A stretch of 64,000 bases of DNA. It comes from Singulisphaera sp. GP187 (lineage in GTDB: Bacteria; Planctomycetota; Phycisphaerae; Phycisphaerales; SM1A02). Made by a program: the position numbers and the translations under genes. Positions 39,335-49,681 of this stretch are shown piece after piece; the first letter of the stretch is position 1, and the number at the start of each line of letters is the position of its first letter. Location: the NCBI GenBank assembly GCA_945871915.1, contig CAMBXO010000003.1:159794-223793 (forward strand), written 5' to 3'. The notes beneath the pieces are model-generated. The model worked only from the letters and a program-made list of their open reading frames with translations, ran no database searches and was not told the origin of the DNA.

Positions 39335-40114
39335 ATGCAGCTTCTTATGGTGATCCCCTTTCGTCACCCAAAATTGTCCCGCGTGCGTGGATTCAGCCTC
39401 ATCGAGTTGCTGGTCACGCTTGCTGTCGTTGCCATTCTGTCAAGCCTGCTCTTTCCAACGCTTGGCAAGGTGCATGGTATGGCCTTGATTCTGATGTGCC
39501 AGAACAACATGCGGGTCTTTGGCATGGCTCTGGATGACTATCGAGAAGAGAATGGGCGAAACCTTCCGCCATCACGCAACCAAAACAATCCCCAGGAATT
39601 GATGGCTCTATCGGCTGGTACCAGTGACGGCGTTCGCCGTTGGGATGGATTGGGCCTTCTTTGGGCAAAGCCAAAGCGGTACATCGGTAAGGACAGTCGA
39701 GTCTTCTTCTGCCCATCCCACCAAGCCGAACATCGATTTGACACCTATGCAACGGTGTTCACAAATGCCGGCTTAAACGGCGTCTCGGAAAACGTGATTT
39801 ACGGCAACTATCACTACTGGGGCGCGTGGACTGATCGAGTCGGCGAGGCAACCAAGTTGAACAATGCAAATCGCCGCGCCATTGATCTTGGCAAAGAAAT
39901 CGTTCTGACCGATGGCATGCGAACCAAACGGGATGTCAACCATGTTGGTGGCTGCAACGGTCTCTTTAGCGATGGCCATATCTCGTGGCTTGGAAGCCAC
40001 GACTTAAGCAAATTGCTTTCGACGCTTCCAAGCAAGCCTGAGCCTCGCGACGTGCAGTTACAGATCTTTGGTTCGATCGTGGGCGCCATGGGTGCCGCAA
40101 GCGCAGCCCGCTGA
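39335..40114 (+). CDS. Type IV pseudopilin-like / DUF1559-like protein
   Basis: Prepilin signal SRVRGFSLIELLVTLAVVAILSSLLFPTL; C-terminal HVGGCNGLFSDGHISWL. Confidence 0.82.
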   Translation: MQLLMVIPFRHPKLSRVRGFSLIELLVTLAVVAILSSLLFPTLGKVHGMALILMCQNNMRVFGMALDDYREENGRNLPPSRNQNNPQELMALSAGTSDGVRRWDGLGLLWAKPKRYIGKDSRVFFCPSHQAEHRFDTYATVFTNAGLNGVSENVIYGNYHYWGAWTDRVGEATKLNNANRRAIDLGKEIVLTDGMRTKRDVNHVGGCNGLFSDGHISWLGSHDLSKLLSTLPSKPEPRDVQLQIFGSIVGAMGAASAAR

Positions 40115-40123
40115 TTTCAACTT

Positions 40124-41116
40124 TCAATTCGAGTCATCCGTTTCAACCGCCTCACGAGGCTGGATGATCGCCCACGTCATGTGGTGATCCGAAACTCCTG
40201 GATCGATTGTTCCAGTTGCCACAGCTTCGAACCCGGGGCTGAGCATGACATGATCAATTTTCCATAGAGGAAATTTCCGAGGCCATGTCGCAAGCCATCC
40301 GATCCCGGCTTCTGTTGACGCATCGTGAAACATCGGAAAGCATTCTGAAAGAATCACGCTTCCGTCAATCACATTGAAGTCGCCAGCCACCACATCCACC
40401 GGTCCAAGTTCTCCGCGATCCATCGCTCGGCGTAAGGCGCCCGCAACCAATCGCCGTTCGAGCGTCGGGCGGCTTGGAAGATCCACCATCGCGATCCGCA
40501 GCAACTTTCCATTCCACTGTGGTATGAGAACTGAATAGCAAGCAACAAACATCCGCAGCCCGCCTTGGCCACCCATGGCCACCAATCGGGATTCGATGAC
40601 CGGAAATGTTGTGACGAATGCAAATGGGCCGTTGGTGTAAACATGTGCAAGATCACCAGCCCACACCCGAGTGGATTCGGCCGATGTGATTGAGCCGCGA
40701 TTGGAAATCAGAACAATGTCTGCCGGAACCTTGGCGAGAGCTGCCAAAGAACGATCATCGTCACCTGAAGGCCAATTGGTATTCCATTGCAGAATCCCCA
40801 CGGCCGCCTCCGGTAATGGACGGAGGTGCCCGAATGGATGCCACAGATCACGCTGCACATTCATGAACGCAAGGGCACCGAAGAGCACATGCACGAAAGC
40901 CATCCGTTGCCAATGCTGACGGCGGGCCCAGCTTGCCATGGCAATTCCGACACATGCAAAGGCGACCACTACGGCCGGAGGAATCCACGAGAGCCACTGG
41001 GTAACCAAGAACCGATCCCCGCATACCACCCCCACCAACCACAGGAGATACGCCCCGATGAATCCTCGGTGGAGCAACCAACATCCTCCATTCCATAATC
41101 GACTGTTGGCCTGCAT
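40124..41116 (-). CDS. Endonuclease/exonuclease/phosphatase family membrane protein
   Basis: N-terminal TMs; GILQWNTNWP, VDVVAGDFNVIDGS, KIDHVMLSPG, SDHHMTWA. Confidence 0.8.
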   Translation of the reverse strand: MQANSRLWNGGCWLLHRGFIGAYLLWLVGVVCGDRFLVTQWLSWIPPAVVVAFACVGIAMASWARRQHWQRMAFVHVLFGALAFMNVQRDLWHPFGHLRPLPEAAVGILQWNTNWPSGDDDRSLAALAKVPADIVLISNRGSITSAESTRVWAGDLAHVYTNGPFAFVTTFPVIESRLVAMGGQGGLRMFVACYSVLIPQWNGKLLRIAMVDLPSRPTLERRLVAGALRRAMDRGELGPVDVVAGDFNVIDGSVILSECFPMFHDASTEAGIGWLATWPRKFPLWKIDHVMLSPGFEAVATGTIDPGVSDHHMTWAIIQPREAVETDDSN

Positions 41117-41318
41117 TGGAGGGATCACGCTTTCAATCGAATGGTACGAGTGCCCAATTGGCAGGTGATGCAAGAGATTTCGCCACCGAAGGTGGTATGC
41201 ACGACAGAAAACCGAATCATTCTGCGGCCAATCGCCTGTGGGTCAATTGGCATTGCACTTGCTTACTCTCCTATTGTTCCGCGGCAACAGGCCGTCGAAC
41301 GAAAGGAACCTCTCAATC

Positions 41319-43223
41319 ATGGCAGGAAAAATCATCGGAATTGACCTCGGCACCACCAACTCGGTTGTGGCCGTCATGGAGGGTGGCCAGCCCAAGGTGC
41401 TGATCAACGCCTCGGGTGCACGAACCACCCCAAGCGTGGTGGGCTTTACCGAAAAAGGTGAACGTCTTGTCGGGCAACCGGCTCGCCACCAGCAGGTGAC
41501 CAACCCCAAGAACACTGTCTTCAGTATCAAGCGATTCATGGGTCGGCGACACAATGAGGTGGAGCACGAGGAAAAACTTGTTCCCTACACCGTAATTGGT
41601 GGACCGCAAGATTTGGTGAAGGTGGATGTGCGCGGGAAACAGTACACGCCTCCCGAAGTGAGCGCGATGATTCTGCAAGAACTCAAAAAAGTCGCCGAAG
41701 ATTATCTCGGTGAGAAGGTTGATCGTGCGGTGATCACGGTGCCTGCGTATTTCAATGACAGTCAGCGACAGGCCACCAAAGATGCTGGTGAAATCGCCGG
41801 CCTGAAGGTGGAACGCATCATCAATGAGCCCACCGCTGCGGCGTTGGCCTATGGCCTTGAAAAGAAGAAAAACGCGCGCATCGCGGTCTTTGATCTTGGC
41901 GGCGGAACCTTCGATGTCAGCATTCTGGATGTTGGCGACGGCGTGTTCGAGGTACTCGGCACCAGCGGCGACGGCCATCTTGGCGGTGATGACTTTGATC
42001 AGCGGCTGATCGACTTTATCGCCGATGAGTTTCGTAAGAAAGAGGGCATCGACGTCCGCAAGGACGCGATGGCTCTGCAGCGATTGAAAGAGGCTGCAGA
42101 AAAAGCCAAGATCGAACTCTCCAACCAATTGGAGACTGCGGTCAATCTGCCGTTTATTACTGCGGACCAGAACGGACCCAAGCACCTGCAAGTCACGGTG
42201 ACTCGTTCCCGCTTCGAGGACTTGTGCAAGGATCTCTTTGATCGCCTGCGAGGCCCGTGTGAACAGGCCTTGAAAGATGCCAAGTTGAACCCCAAGGATG
42301 TGCAAGAAGTGGTTCTTGTGGGCGGTTCAATTCGTATTCCCAAGGTTCAAGAACTTGCCAAGGAAATCTTTCAGACCCAGGAACTTGACCGCAGCATCAA
42401 TCCCGACGAAGTGGTGGCCATTGGTGCCGCCATCCAGGGTGCGGTGCTGCTGGGCGATGTCAAAGATGTGCTGCTGCTGGATGTGACACCGCTTTCACTG
42501 GGCGTGGAAACGCTTGGCGGAGTGATGACTCGTTTGATTGAACGCAACACAACGGTTCCGACCAGCAAGAAAGAAACTTTCTCAACCGCAGCCGACAATC
42601 AAACCAGTGTGACGATCCATGTCTTGCAAGGTGATCGAGAATTTGCCGGAGACAATCGCAGCCTTGGACGCTTTGATCTGAGCGGTATTGCACCAGCTCC
42701 GCGAGGGCTTCCTCAAATCGAAGTCGAGTTTGCCATTGATGCCAATGGAATTCTGAGTGTGACCGCCACCGAGAAAGCCACCGGCAAGAAGCAAGAGATC
42801 AAGATCACTGGCTCAAGTGGTTTGAGCAAGGAAGAAGTCGAGCGCATGCGGAAGGAAGCCGAGCAAAATGCCGCGGCTGACAAAGTGCGGCGCGAATTGA
42901 TCGACTTGCGAAATCAAGGTGAGTCCGTCGCCTACGCAACCCGCAAGAGCCTTGAGGAGCATGGCGGCAAGATCAGCCCGGAGGCTCGCGGCAAAGTGGA
43001 GAGCGCGCTGTCCGGTCTTGAGACCAATCTCAAGGGCGAAGACAAGGCGGCCATCCAGGCGGCCATGAAGACACTGAACGATGCTGCAACCGAACTTGGC
43101 AAGGCGGTGTACGAAGCCACGGCCAAGGACCAGGGTGCGCAGAAGTCTTCATCGGGTTCAACACCTGCCGGCGGCAAAGATGATGTCATTGATGCCGAAT
43201 ATGAGGTCAAAGACGGTAACTGA
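41319..43223 (+). CDS. dnaK: Chaperone DnaK (Hsp70)
   Basis: [43 protein letters not shown]-terminal [13 protein letters not shown]. Confidence 0.97.
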   Translation: MAGKIIGIDLGTTNSVVAVMEGGQPKVLINASGARTTPSVVGFTEKGERLVGQPARHQQVTNPKNTVFSIKRFMGRRHNEVEHEEKLVPYTVIGGPQDLVKVDVRGKQYTPPEVSAMILQELKKVAEDYLGEKVDRAVITVPAYFNDSQRQATKDAGEIAGLKVERIINEPTAAALAYGLEKKKNARIAVFDLGGGTFDVSILDVGDGVFEVLGTSGDGHLGGDDFDQRLIDFIADEFRKKEGIDVRKDAMALQRLKEAAEKAKIELSNQLETAVNLPFITADQNGPKHLQVTVTRSRFEDLCKDLFDRLRGPCEQALKDAKLNPKDVQEVVLVGGSIRIPKVQELAKEIFQTQELDRSINPDEVVAIGAAIQGAVLLGDVKDVLLLDVTPLSLGVETLGGVMTRLIERNTTVPTSKKETFSTAADNQTSVTIHVLQGDREFAGDNRSLGRFDLSGIAPAPRGLPQIEVEFAIDANGILSVTATEKATGKKQEIKITGSSGLSKEEVERMRKEAEQNAAADKVRRELIDLRNQGESVAYATRKSLEEHGGKISPEARGKVESALSGLETNLKGEDKAAIQAAMKTLNDAATELGKAVYEATAKDQGAQKSSSGSTPAGGKDDVIDAEYEVKDGN

Positions 43224-43259
43224 GTGGAATGGCACGGGGCGCACAACTTGAGTCATTCG

Positions 43260-43293
43260 GCGGCTGTCGGGCTTTCCGACAGCCGCTTTTTTT
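43260..43293 (+). terminator. dnaK terminator
   Basis: CGGCTGTCGG-gcttt-CCGACAGCCG-cttttttt. Confidence 0.9.
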
Positions 43294-43317
43294 GATTCCC
43301 CACCCTACGATGATGCC

Positions 43318-43995
43318 ATGCGAAGACTTCTGATTTCATTGTGCGTTGTCTCAAGTGCTCTGCTTGCAGGCGGCGATGCGGAATCTGCTGCGCCCGCTCG
43401 CGTTGGATATGCATGGCCATTGCCTACCTGCGTCGCGTGTGCCGGTCCGCTTGGCACAACACCCATCGTGCGAGTGTTGGTGGACGCCAAAGATCCATCG
43501 ATCCAGGGCCGTGAAGTTCGCTTCTGTCAAGAATCATGCATTGCCACATTTGATGCCAACCGCCCGAAGTACCTCAAGGCAGCGGATGCAACGATCGAAG
43601 TGCAAGAAATGCCCTCGTACCCTCGGATTCACTGCATCGTGATGCCGGACGAGGCGCTTCCTGATCCAAATTCACCCGATGCCGACGAGGCCAAGACGGT
43701 GGTGGTTGGAAACCAATTGGTCAGGGTCTGCTGCGCACAATGTGTTCGCAAAGTGAAACGAAATCCAACGCTGCACCTCGCAGCCCTGCAAAACGCATTC
43801 TCAATTTCCCAACCTCGAACCGATGCCACGCAACGCTGCCCAACATGCGGAAAGGACTTACCCACAACGCCAGTTGAAACTCTGATCGCTGGTCGCTTGG
43901 TGCGTGTGTGTTGCGATGGCTGCAAAGCCTCCGCCGAAAAATCCCCAGCGGCCACGCTTGCAAAAATGGATCAAGCGACGAAGAATCCAAAGTGA
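43318..43995 (+). CDS. Secreted Cys-rich (TRASH-like) putative metal-binding protein
   Basis: Signal peptide; CVACAGPLG..RFCQESC; VRVCCAQCVRK; CPTCGKDL..RVCCDGCK; TACGAT box 6 nt before ATG. Confidence 0.7.
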   Translation: MRRLLISLCVVSSALLAGGDAESAAPARVGYAWPLPTCVACAGPLGTTPIVRVLVDAKDPSIQGREVRFCQESCIATFDANRPKYLKAADATIEVQEMPSYPRIHCIVMPDEALPDPNSPDADEAKTVVVGNQLVRVCCAQCVRKVKRNPTLHLAALQNAFSISQPRTDATQRCPTCGKDLPTTPVETLIAGRLVRVCCDGCKASAEKSPAATLAKMDQATKNPK

Positions 43996-44030
43996 TCACA
44001 ACGGCATTCCGGGATGCTGACCGCGAAAAC

Positions 44031-45026
44031 CTAGACCTTTCGCGTGTGACCTTGCGTCTGCCTTCGGAAAAACGCTGCAAACAATCCGGGGCCGCCAGTC
44101 TTAGGCTCTGGAGGCAACAGCCTGTGCCGTACCAGCGACATAGATGCCTCGCTGCCAAATTGTCGCAGCGCCGCCTCGCCAAAGCCAAGATGGAGATGCC
44201 CCATATTGGCTGCATACGAACGGCGGTCGTGCGGCATGAGATCGATAATCAAGAGTGGTCCGTCATCACGAATGCACCGGCCTGCTTCCCGTAGAACGGA
44301 TGCTGGGTCGGGAACATGATGAAGCACCAGCATCATTACCGCGGCGTTGGCTTCTGCATCTTTGAGTGGAAGCGCTTCAAGGGTGCCTTGGCGAAACTGA
44401 ATGTTTCGACACGATGCGAGTCGCTTTTTCGCCGCGTCCAGCATGGTGCGCTCGCGATCAACCGCGATCACCTTGTGCACGCACGGCGCGAGCAATTGCG
44501 AAGCCTCACCTGTTCCGCAACCAAGATCCGCCACCACCCACTGCGGATCAAGTAATTCAAGGAGCGCCAGCGCCGTCAGCCGCTCGCCAAATAAGTCCCG
44601 CCGAACTTCGCTCCATTCGCCGCCGAGCCTTCCAAAGAATGCGCGGCTATCCACTCGACGACCCGCAAGCACACTCGCTAGCCGAGTGAGGTCCTGAACG
44701 GCTTCGGGATGTCGAGCCAGCGATGGCTTGACCAATTGCCAGAGTGTTTGAGCTTCGGCAGGCATGGCGGCACCTGCCAAGCGGTAAAGGCCCGATGGCC
44801 CCTCGCTGCGTCGAACCACCCACCCACCCTCGAACAAGGTTTTCAAGTGGCGACTTGCAGTGCTTTGCGGAACTTGCAGTGTGCGAGCCAATTCACCGAC
44901 GCCGAGTTCCTCGACCTCAAGCAACGCCAGAACACGCCATCGCACAAGATCGCCCATGGCGGCAAGTCGTCCCAGCAACTCGTTGGATCGCTGCAAGCCC
45001 TCGCGTGAACCTGACGCACCTGCCAC
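44031..45026 (-). CDS. ArsR-family regulator fused to SAM-dependent methyltransferase
   Basis: wHTH: LAAMGDLVRWRVLALLEVEELGVGELARTLQVPQSTASRHLKTLFEGGWV; MTase: VVADLGCGTGEASQLLA, VIAVDRERTMLDAAKK. Confidence 0.88.
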   Translation of the reverse strand: MAGASGSREGLQRSNELLGRLAAMGDLVRWRVLALLEVEELGVGELARTLQVPQSTASRHLKTLFEGGWVVRRSEGPSGLYRLAGAAMPAEAQTLWQLVKPSLARHPEAVQDLTRLASVLAGRRVDSRAFFGRLGGEWSEVRRDLFGERLTALALLELLDPQWVVADLGCGTGEASQLLAPCVHKVIAVDRERTMLDAAKKRLASCRNIQFRQGTLEALPLKDAEANAAVMMLVLHHVPDPASVLREAGRCIRDDGPLLIIDLMPHDRRSYAANMGHLHLGFGEAALRQFGSEASMSLVRHRLLPPEPKTGGPGLFAAFFRRQTQGHTRKV

Positions 45027-45035
45027 GTGCGTCGC

Positions 45036-45722
45036 TCAACTTCCTCGCGGAAGTGCGAGCGTTGGACCCAGAATCTGGCCACGCTCTTGAAGAGCCGCTC
45101 GCACCCGAGGATCTTCTGGATTGATGCCGTACGCCTGCCGCAGGCGACGCAACGCTTGTTCGCCATTACCAAGCTGATCTTGCAACATGGCCATGCGGTA
45201 ATAGGGTTCCGTGCTCTTGGCAATGTCAAAGCCCTGATCAAATTCAATCGCTGAGTCGAGCGCCTGCTTGGCGGAATCGAGATCATTCACTTGCTCCGCA
45301 ATGGTTGCCAAGCGGCAATAGGCTTCCGGGCTTCGAAGTTCGGCCCCAGCATTTCGCAGAAGCAAATAAATTTTTCCCGTATCTCCCTGCTTCTCCATGC
45401 AGGCCGCCAAGGCAAAGATCACGTCCAAGTCGCCGGGATGTCGTGCCACCGCAACTTCTAATGCACGACGCCCTTCCTTGAGATCACCCAAGCACACCAT
45501 GGCACGACCGTAGGCGTATTGAGCCCCCCAACTTCCCGGATTCGCTTCGACCACCGGCTTGATCAGATCACTGGCTTCTTCACAACGGTCATGCTTCAGC
45601 AGAAAATCTGCTTGTTGAATTGTGGAATCGGTGGGCGGCGGGCCTTGGCAACCCATGGCTGCAAGGACGGCAGGCACCACGGCGAGAGTGACCAAAGTTC
45701 GAATTCTGGGAAGTCGGCTCAT
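45036..45722 (-). CDS. TPR-repeat lipoprotein
   Basis: AVLAAMGCQG lipobox; repeated A/Y helix-turn-helix TPR pattern. Confidence 0.8.
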   Translation of the reverse strand: MSRLPRIRTLVTLAVVPAVLAAMGCQGPPPTDSTIQQADFLLKHDRCEEASDLIKPVVEANPGSWGAQYAYGRAMVCLGDLKEGRRALEVAVARHPGDLDVIFALAACMEKQGDTGKIYLLLRNAGAELRSPEAYCRLATIAEQVNDLDSAKQALDSAIEFDQGFDIAKSTEPYYRMAMLQDQLGNGEQALRRLRQAYGINPEDPRVRAALQERGQILGPTLALPRGS

Positions 45723-45772
45723 GGGTGGGAATGATAGGGTTCAGTGTGGCCCAATGCGTCCCCACCAATGCA

Positions 45773-46132
45773 ATGCTTCCCATGGTGCTGTTGCGCCATC
45801 AATTACCTGACGCCACCCATCATTTCGATCTCTTACTCGCGCCCCGTCCCGTCATACAGGATGAAGAACGAGACGTGGCGACATGGCGATGCACTGCGGA
45901 TCCGTGTGCCTTGCAACCGGGCGATGCAACCTTGATTCAACGAATTGCGCCACACCGTGGGTTGTATTTGCGGCTGCTTGAAGCGCGAGAACTTGGTGGC
46001 GATCGAGGAGTGGTTGCCATCGTGCGATCGGGGTCTCACCGATGGGTCGACGGACAACTTGAATTGACCATTCAAGATCTGGGGACAAGGCGCTACCTTG
46101 TGACGCTTGATCGCATCGAACGATTGACCTAG
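45773..46132 (+). CDS. Hypothetical protein (RHxLPDxxHHFDLLL type)
   Basis: MLPMVLLRHQLPDATHHFDLLLAPRP...; start uncertain (45725 or 45773). Confidence 0.6.
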   Translation: MLPMVLLRHQLPDATHHFDLLLAPRPVIQDEERDVATWRCTADPCALQPGDATLIQRIAPHRGLYLRLLEARELGGDRGVVAIVRSGSHRWVDGQLELTIQDLGTRRYLVTLDRIERLT

Positions 46133-46183
46133 ACGCGGCGATGGTGCGCGGCCGCGCCTTCATGCATCGCGCTTCGGCCACCA

Positions 46184-46726
46184 CTACGCCGAAACAAACG
46201 CATCGCGGACGAGCACGATCCATGTGATCAACGCGCATGGAAGTTTGACGAGAGATCCAAGCACGCGACCCACTGCCGCTCCGATGGCTGGTCGAACAGC
46301 GTCTCGAATTGTTCGGCTTCGAAAGATCATCTCGCCTGCCATCGCCCCGGCCGCAACGCCAAAGAGCGCACCACCAATGGAGCCAATCAGCGGCGCCGGA
46401 ACGAATACGGTTCCCGCAATGACTCCCACCAATCCGCCGACCATGCTTCCGATGACGCCAGAGCGGCTTGCGCCACCTGCTTTCGCTCCGGCGGCTCCAG
46501 CTAAAAACTCCAGCAATTCCCCGAGCAAAGCCGCGGCAGCCGCAATAAAGAGCGTTGGCAATCCAAATGGAAGCGGGCCATCGCCCCACATCATGGACGC
46601 CCCATCCGCGATCGCCGCAATGCCAATCATGACCCATGCCGCGGGGATGCCAAGCGGCGTAACAAGCACACCGAAAAAACCGATCAATGCAAAACTTGCC
46701 GCTCCCGCGTACTCCAACCACATCAC
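46184..46726 (-). CDS. DUF456-like membrane protein
   Basis: 180 aa; Gly/Ala-rich TMs, GVLVTPLGIPAAWVMIGIA, FLAGAAGAKAGGASRSGVIGSMVGGLVGVIAG. Confidence 0.8.
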   Translation of the reverse strand: MMWLEYAGAASFALIGFFGVLVTPLGIPAAWVMIGIAAIADGASMMWGDGPLPFGLPTLFIAAAAALLGELLEFLAGAAGAKAGGASRSGVIGSMVGGLVGVIAGTVFVPAPLIGSIGGALFGVAAGAMAGEMIFRSRTIRDAVRPAIGAAVGRVLGSLVKLPCALITWIVLVRDAFVSA

Positions 46727-47463
46727 GGCGAGCCTTCCATGATGCGAAGCTCATCCCGCAGGATCGCCGCCAATTCATAATTCTCAGCGAGCACCGCTTG
46801 CTGCAGCCTTCGCTCCAACTCAACACGCTGGCTTGCTGGAAGTTTGAGTGTGATCGCGTCAAGCAACGCGCGAAGGAGCGTACTTTCGGGTGACGCTTCC
46901 GCTTGATGACTTTGGCCCTGTTTCTGAAGTGAGCCGTGAACACGAAGCAAACCATTCTCGAGCGCCGCCTTGGCAAGATCGCGGCGGCCCGATGCAATGG
47001 CCATGGCTGCGTCCGCGCGAGCGATCATGGCCAGTTCGTGAGGTCGCCAGGGTTCGAAGCGTTTCCGATCGCCTACATCCGCAGCACGAGCCGCAACAAG
47101 ATCCAGCGCCCGCACATTGTCTTCTGCATCTCGGCGAGCACGCATCCAATCTTCCAGCATCGCGCAGGCAAGCCCTCGCTGTCGCCGCTGAGACATAACG
47201 GACGCAAGTTGGGTCACCGCGTTCAAGTCCAAGAGCGACTGAGTCTCACGATTGGAAGCCGCCACAGGTTGCATGGGAGTCACCTCAGGTTGAACTTCAC
47301 TGCCATCAACCCCAGCCGGCGGGCCATCCGCCTCCATCTGGAGAATGCCCAATTCAACCCGAACCTGAATCAAAACCCTGCCATCCACCCCCTGGAATCG
47401 CCGAACATCCAGCTTGCCCGGTCGCCAAGGCCACTCCTGAAGGGATTGCGTAAGGTCAGTCAT
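46723..47463 (-). CDS. UvrB/UvrC (UVR) motif-containing protein
   Basis: C-terminal LERRLQQAVLAENYELAAILRDELRIME matches the UVR helix pattern. Confidence 0.78.
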   Translation of the reverse strand: MTDLTQSLQEWPWRPGKLDVRRFQGVDGRVLIQVRVELGILQMEADGPPAGVDGSEVQPEVTPMQPVAASNRETQSLLDLNAVTQLASVMSQRRQRGLACAMLEDWMRARRDAEDNVRALDLVAARAADVGDRKRFEPWRPHELAMIARADAAMAIASGRRDLAKAALENGLLRVHGSLQKQGQSHQAEASPESTLLRALLDAITLKLPASQRVELERRLQQAVLAENYELAAILRDELRIMEGSP

Positions 47464-47577
47464 GATTGGAATGCCGGATGATGCTATCTCAAAATAGATG
47501 AAAATCAGTTGACTTTGGTGGTGGAACGACCCACCCCTGCCGATCTACCATGCAGGACCCAAGGCAGTCCGCACCCC

Positions 47578-48519
47578 ATGGCTCGTTTTAATACTCAGTC
47601 TGACCTTCATGTTTACATGAAGCAGATCAACAATGTGTCCCTCCTTACTCCCGAACAGGAGAAGGAGCTTGGCTGGCGCATCATTAATGATGATGATCAG
47701 TCTGCCAAGGAGCACATGATCAAAGCGAATTTACGGTTGGTGATTGCCATCAGTAAAAACTATTCGCATCGCGGACTTGCCATGGCGGACTTAGTCGAAG
47801 AAGGCAACATTGGATTGATCCGTGCCGTCGAGGGGTTCGATCCAGCACAGGGTGCCCGATTTAGTACCTATGCAAGTTGGTGGATCAAGCAGGCGATCAA
47901 GCGCACGCTGATCAATGCCGTGCAGCCGATTCACATTCCGGCCTACATGGTCGAAATGATCGTTCGCTACAAGCAGGCTCAGCGCAAATTTGAAGAAGCG
48001 CATGGTCGTCAACCAAGCCTGCAGGAACTGAGTCAGGAGACCAGCATTCCACCCAAAAAACTTGAGATTGTGAAACGAGCCATCAAGGCTCGCAGCACAC
48101 CAACACAGGCTCCGGGGAAAGACGACGGCAGCAGTTCAGATTTTGCAGACTTGTTTCAGGACACTCAGACACCGGATGCGGAATCCAAGGTGACCGATCG
48201 CGAGGATCTTGGATATATTCTGAAATTGCTGGATTCGATCGACCAGCGAGATGCTCGTGTCTTGCGATTGCGGTTTGGTCTTGAGGGGCAAGAGCCTCTT
48301 ACGCTGAAGCAGATCGGCGAAACCGTGGGTCTAACCCGCGAGCGCGTCCGGCAGATTGCTGACGAAGCCCTAAAGAAACTGCATTCCAGACTGACCGAGG
48401 GGAAACCGAGTCAATGGATTCGCGAAGATGGTCTGCCGTTTGTGGTTCCAGTTGCAACTGCGAAGCGGCGCGGTCGACCACCTGGAAGTGCTCGCAAGGC
48501 CACACCCAAAGACAACTGA
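47578..48519 (+). CDS. RpoD/SigA-type (group 1/2) sigma factor with C-terminal AT-hook-like tail
   Basis: LRLVIAISKNYSHRGLAMADLVEEGNIGLIRAVEGFDPAQGARFSTYASWWIKQAIKR; LTLKQIGETVGLTRERVRQIADEALKKL; tail AKRRGRPPGSARK. Confidence 0.93.
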   Translation: MARFNTQSDLHVYMKQINNVSLLTPEQEKELGWRIINDDDQSAKEHMIKANLRLVIAISKNYSHRGLAMADLVEEGNIGLIRAVEGFDPAQGARFSTYASWWIKQAIKRTLINAVQPIHIPAYMVEMIVRYKQAQRKFEEAHGRQPSLQELSQETSIPPKKLEIVKRAIKARSTPTQAPGKDDGSSSDFADLFQDTQTPDAESKVTDREDLGYILKLLDSIDQRDARVLRLRFGLEGQEPLTLKQIGETVGLTRERVRQIADEALKKLHSRLTEGKPSQWIREDGLPFVVPVATAKRRGRPPGSARKATPKDN

Positions 48520-48550
48520 ATCGTTTCATCGCGTTGTTTGGAATTTCGTT

Positions 48551-49681
48551 TCAGCGCGTTGTTGGAATGAACGGCATCGCGGTGATCGCAGCCTGAACAC
48601 GCTCACGCCCAAAGTCCACGCACAGCGATGGCTTGGACTCTGCAACCGCACGATCCACAATGGCCATGGCAATCGGGCGATCGAGTGTTGGGCTTAAACA
48701 TCCACTGGTCACCTGTCCAACAATGGTTTCACCTTGCAACACTTGCATGCCCTGCCTTGCACTGCGGCGACCTTCGATCAACAGCCCCACAAGCGTGCGC
48801 TTGGGTCCACCAGATGAGGCAATCGCTTGCAGTGCTCGCTGTCCAATGAATGTTCCCTCGCGTTCGTCGCCCTCGCCCTTGTTCAATTTCACAGCAAAGG
48901 CAAGACCGGCCGTCAGCGGGTCAATCTCTTCGTTGATTTCGTGGCCGTAGAGCGGCATGCCCGCTTCCAGTCGCAATGAATCGCGAGAGCCAAGACCACA
49001 TGGTTTGATCACACCATCCGCCTTGCCCATGTCCTTCAGGAAGAGACCCATTGCGAGTTTGGCCATGCTTGCGCCCAAAATGATTTCCACGCCGTCCTCT
49101 CCGGTGTAGCCAGTTCGACTGACGAGAAGTTTGACCACCATCAAACTCTTTTCTGTAAATCGATATCGCTTCAGTGTCGGAATTTCTTTGCTGAACTTTC
49201 CAATGACTTCCATCGCCTTGGGGCCCTGAATGGCCACCATCGCGGTGCTCTGCGTCTGGTCTTCCATCTTGAAGGCCATGTCACCTCGAAGGCTTTGAAA
49301 GTGCGCCACCAACTTCTCGCGGTTGCTGGCATTGCACACCATGAGGTACTCGTCCTCTTCGAGGCAATACACCAGCACATCGTCGCGGCAGCCCCCTTGC
49401 TCATTGCACACCAGCGAATACCGAATCATTCCACGCTGCATGCCAAGAATGCCGCGGGTACACACATGATCCAAAAATCGGCGTGCATGCCGACCGGTGA
49501 ATTTGAGTCGCCCCATGTGGCTGACATCAAAGAACCCTGCACTCTGCCTGCACCAACGATGCTCGTTCAGAATGCTGCCATAGGTCAGGGGCATGTCCCA
49601 TCCTGCATAGTCAGTCATGCGAGCGCCGTGCTGCACATGCAAATCATGGAAACTGGTGCGTTGCAACGAGACGGTGGTCAT
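48551..49681 (-). CDS. gcvT: Aminomethyltransferase (glycine cleavage T protein)
   Basis: HGARMTDYAGWDMPLTYGSILNEH; CGLGSRDSLRLEAGMPLYGHEI. Confidence 0.93.
   Translation of the reverse strand: MTTVSLQRTSFHDLHVQHGARMTDYAGWDMPLTYGSILNEHRWCRQSAGFFDVSHMGRLKFTGRHARRFLDHVCTRGILGMQRGMIRYSLVCNEQGGCRDDVLVYCLEEDEYLMVCNASNREKLVAHFQSLRGDMAFKMEDQTQSTAMVAIQGPKAMEVIGKFSKEIPTLKRYRFTEKSLMVVKLLVSRTGYTGEDGVEIILGASMAKLAMGLFLKDMGKADGVIKPCGLGSRDSLRLEAGMPLYGHEINEEIDPLTAGLAFAVKLNKGEGDEREGTFIGQRALQAIASSGGPKRTLVGLLIEGRRSARQGMQVLQGETIVGQVTSGCLSPTLDRPIAMAIVDRAVAESKPSLCVDFGRERVQAAITAMPFIPTTR

Noticed and set aside
45852-46997. 381-aa minus ORF
   Set aside because: Overlaps three better-supported genes; Arg/Cys/Trp-rich composition typical of out-of-frame reading.
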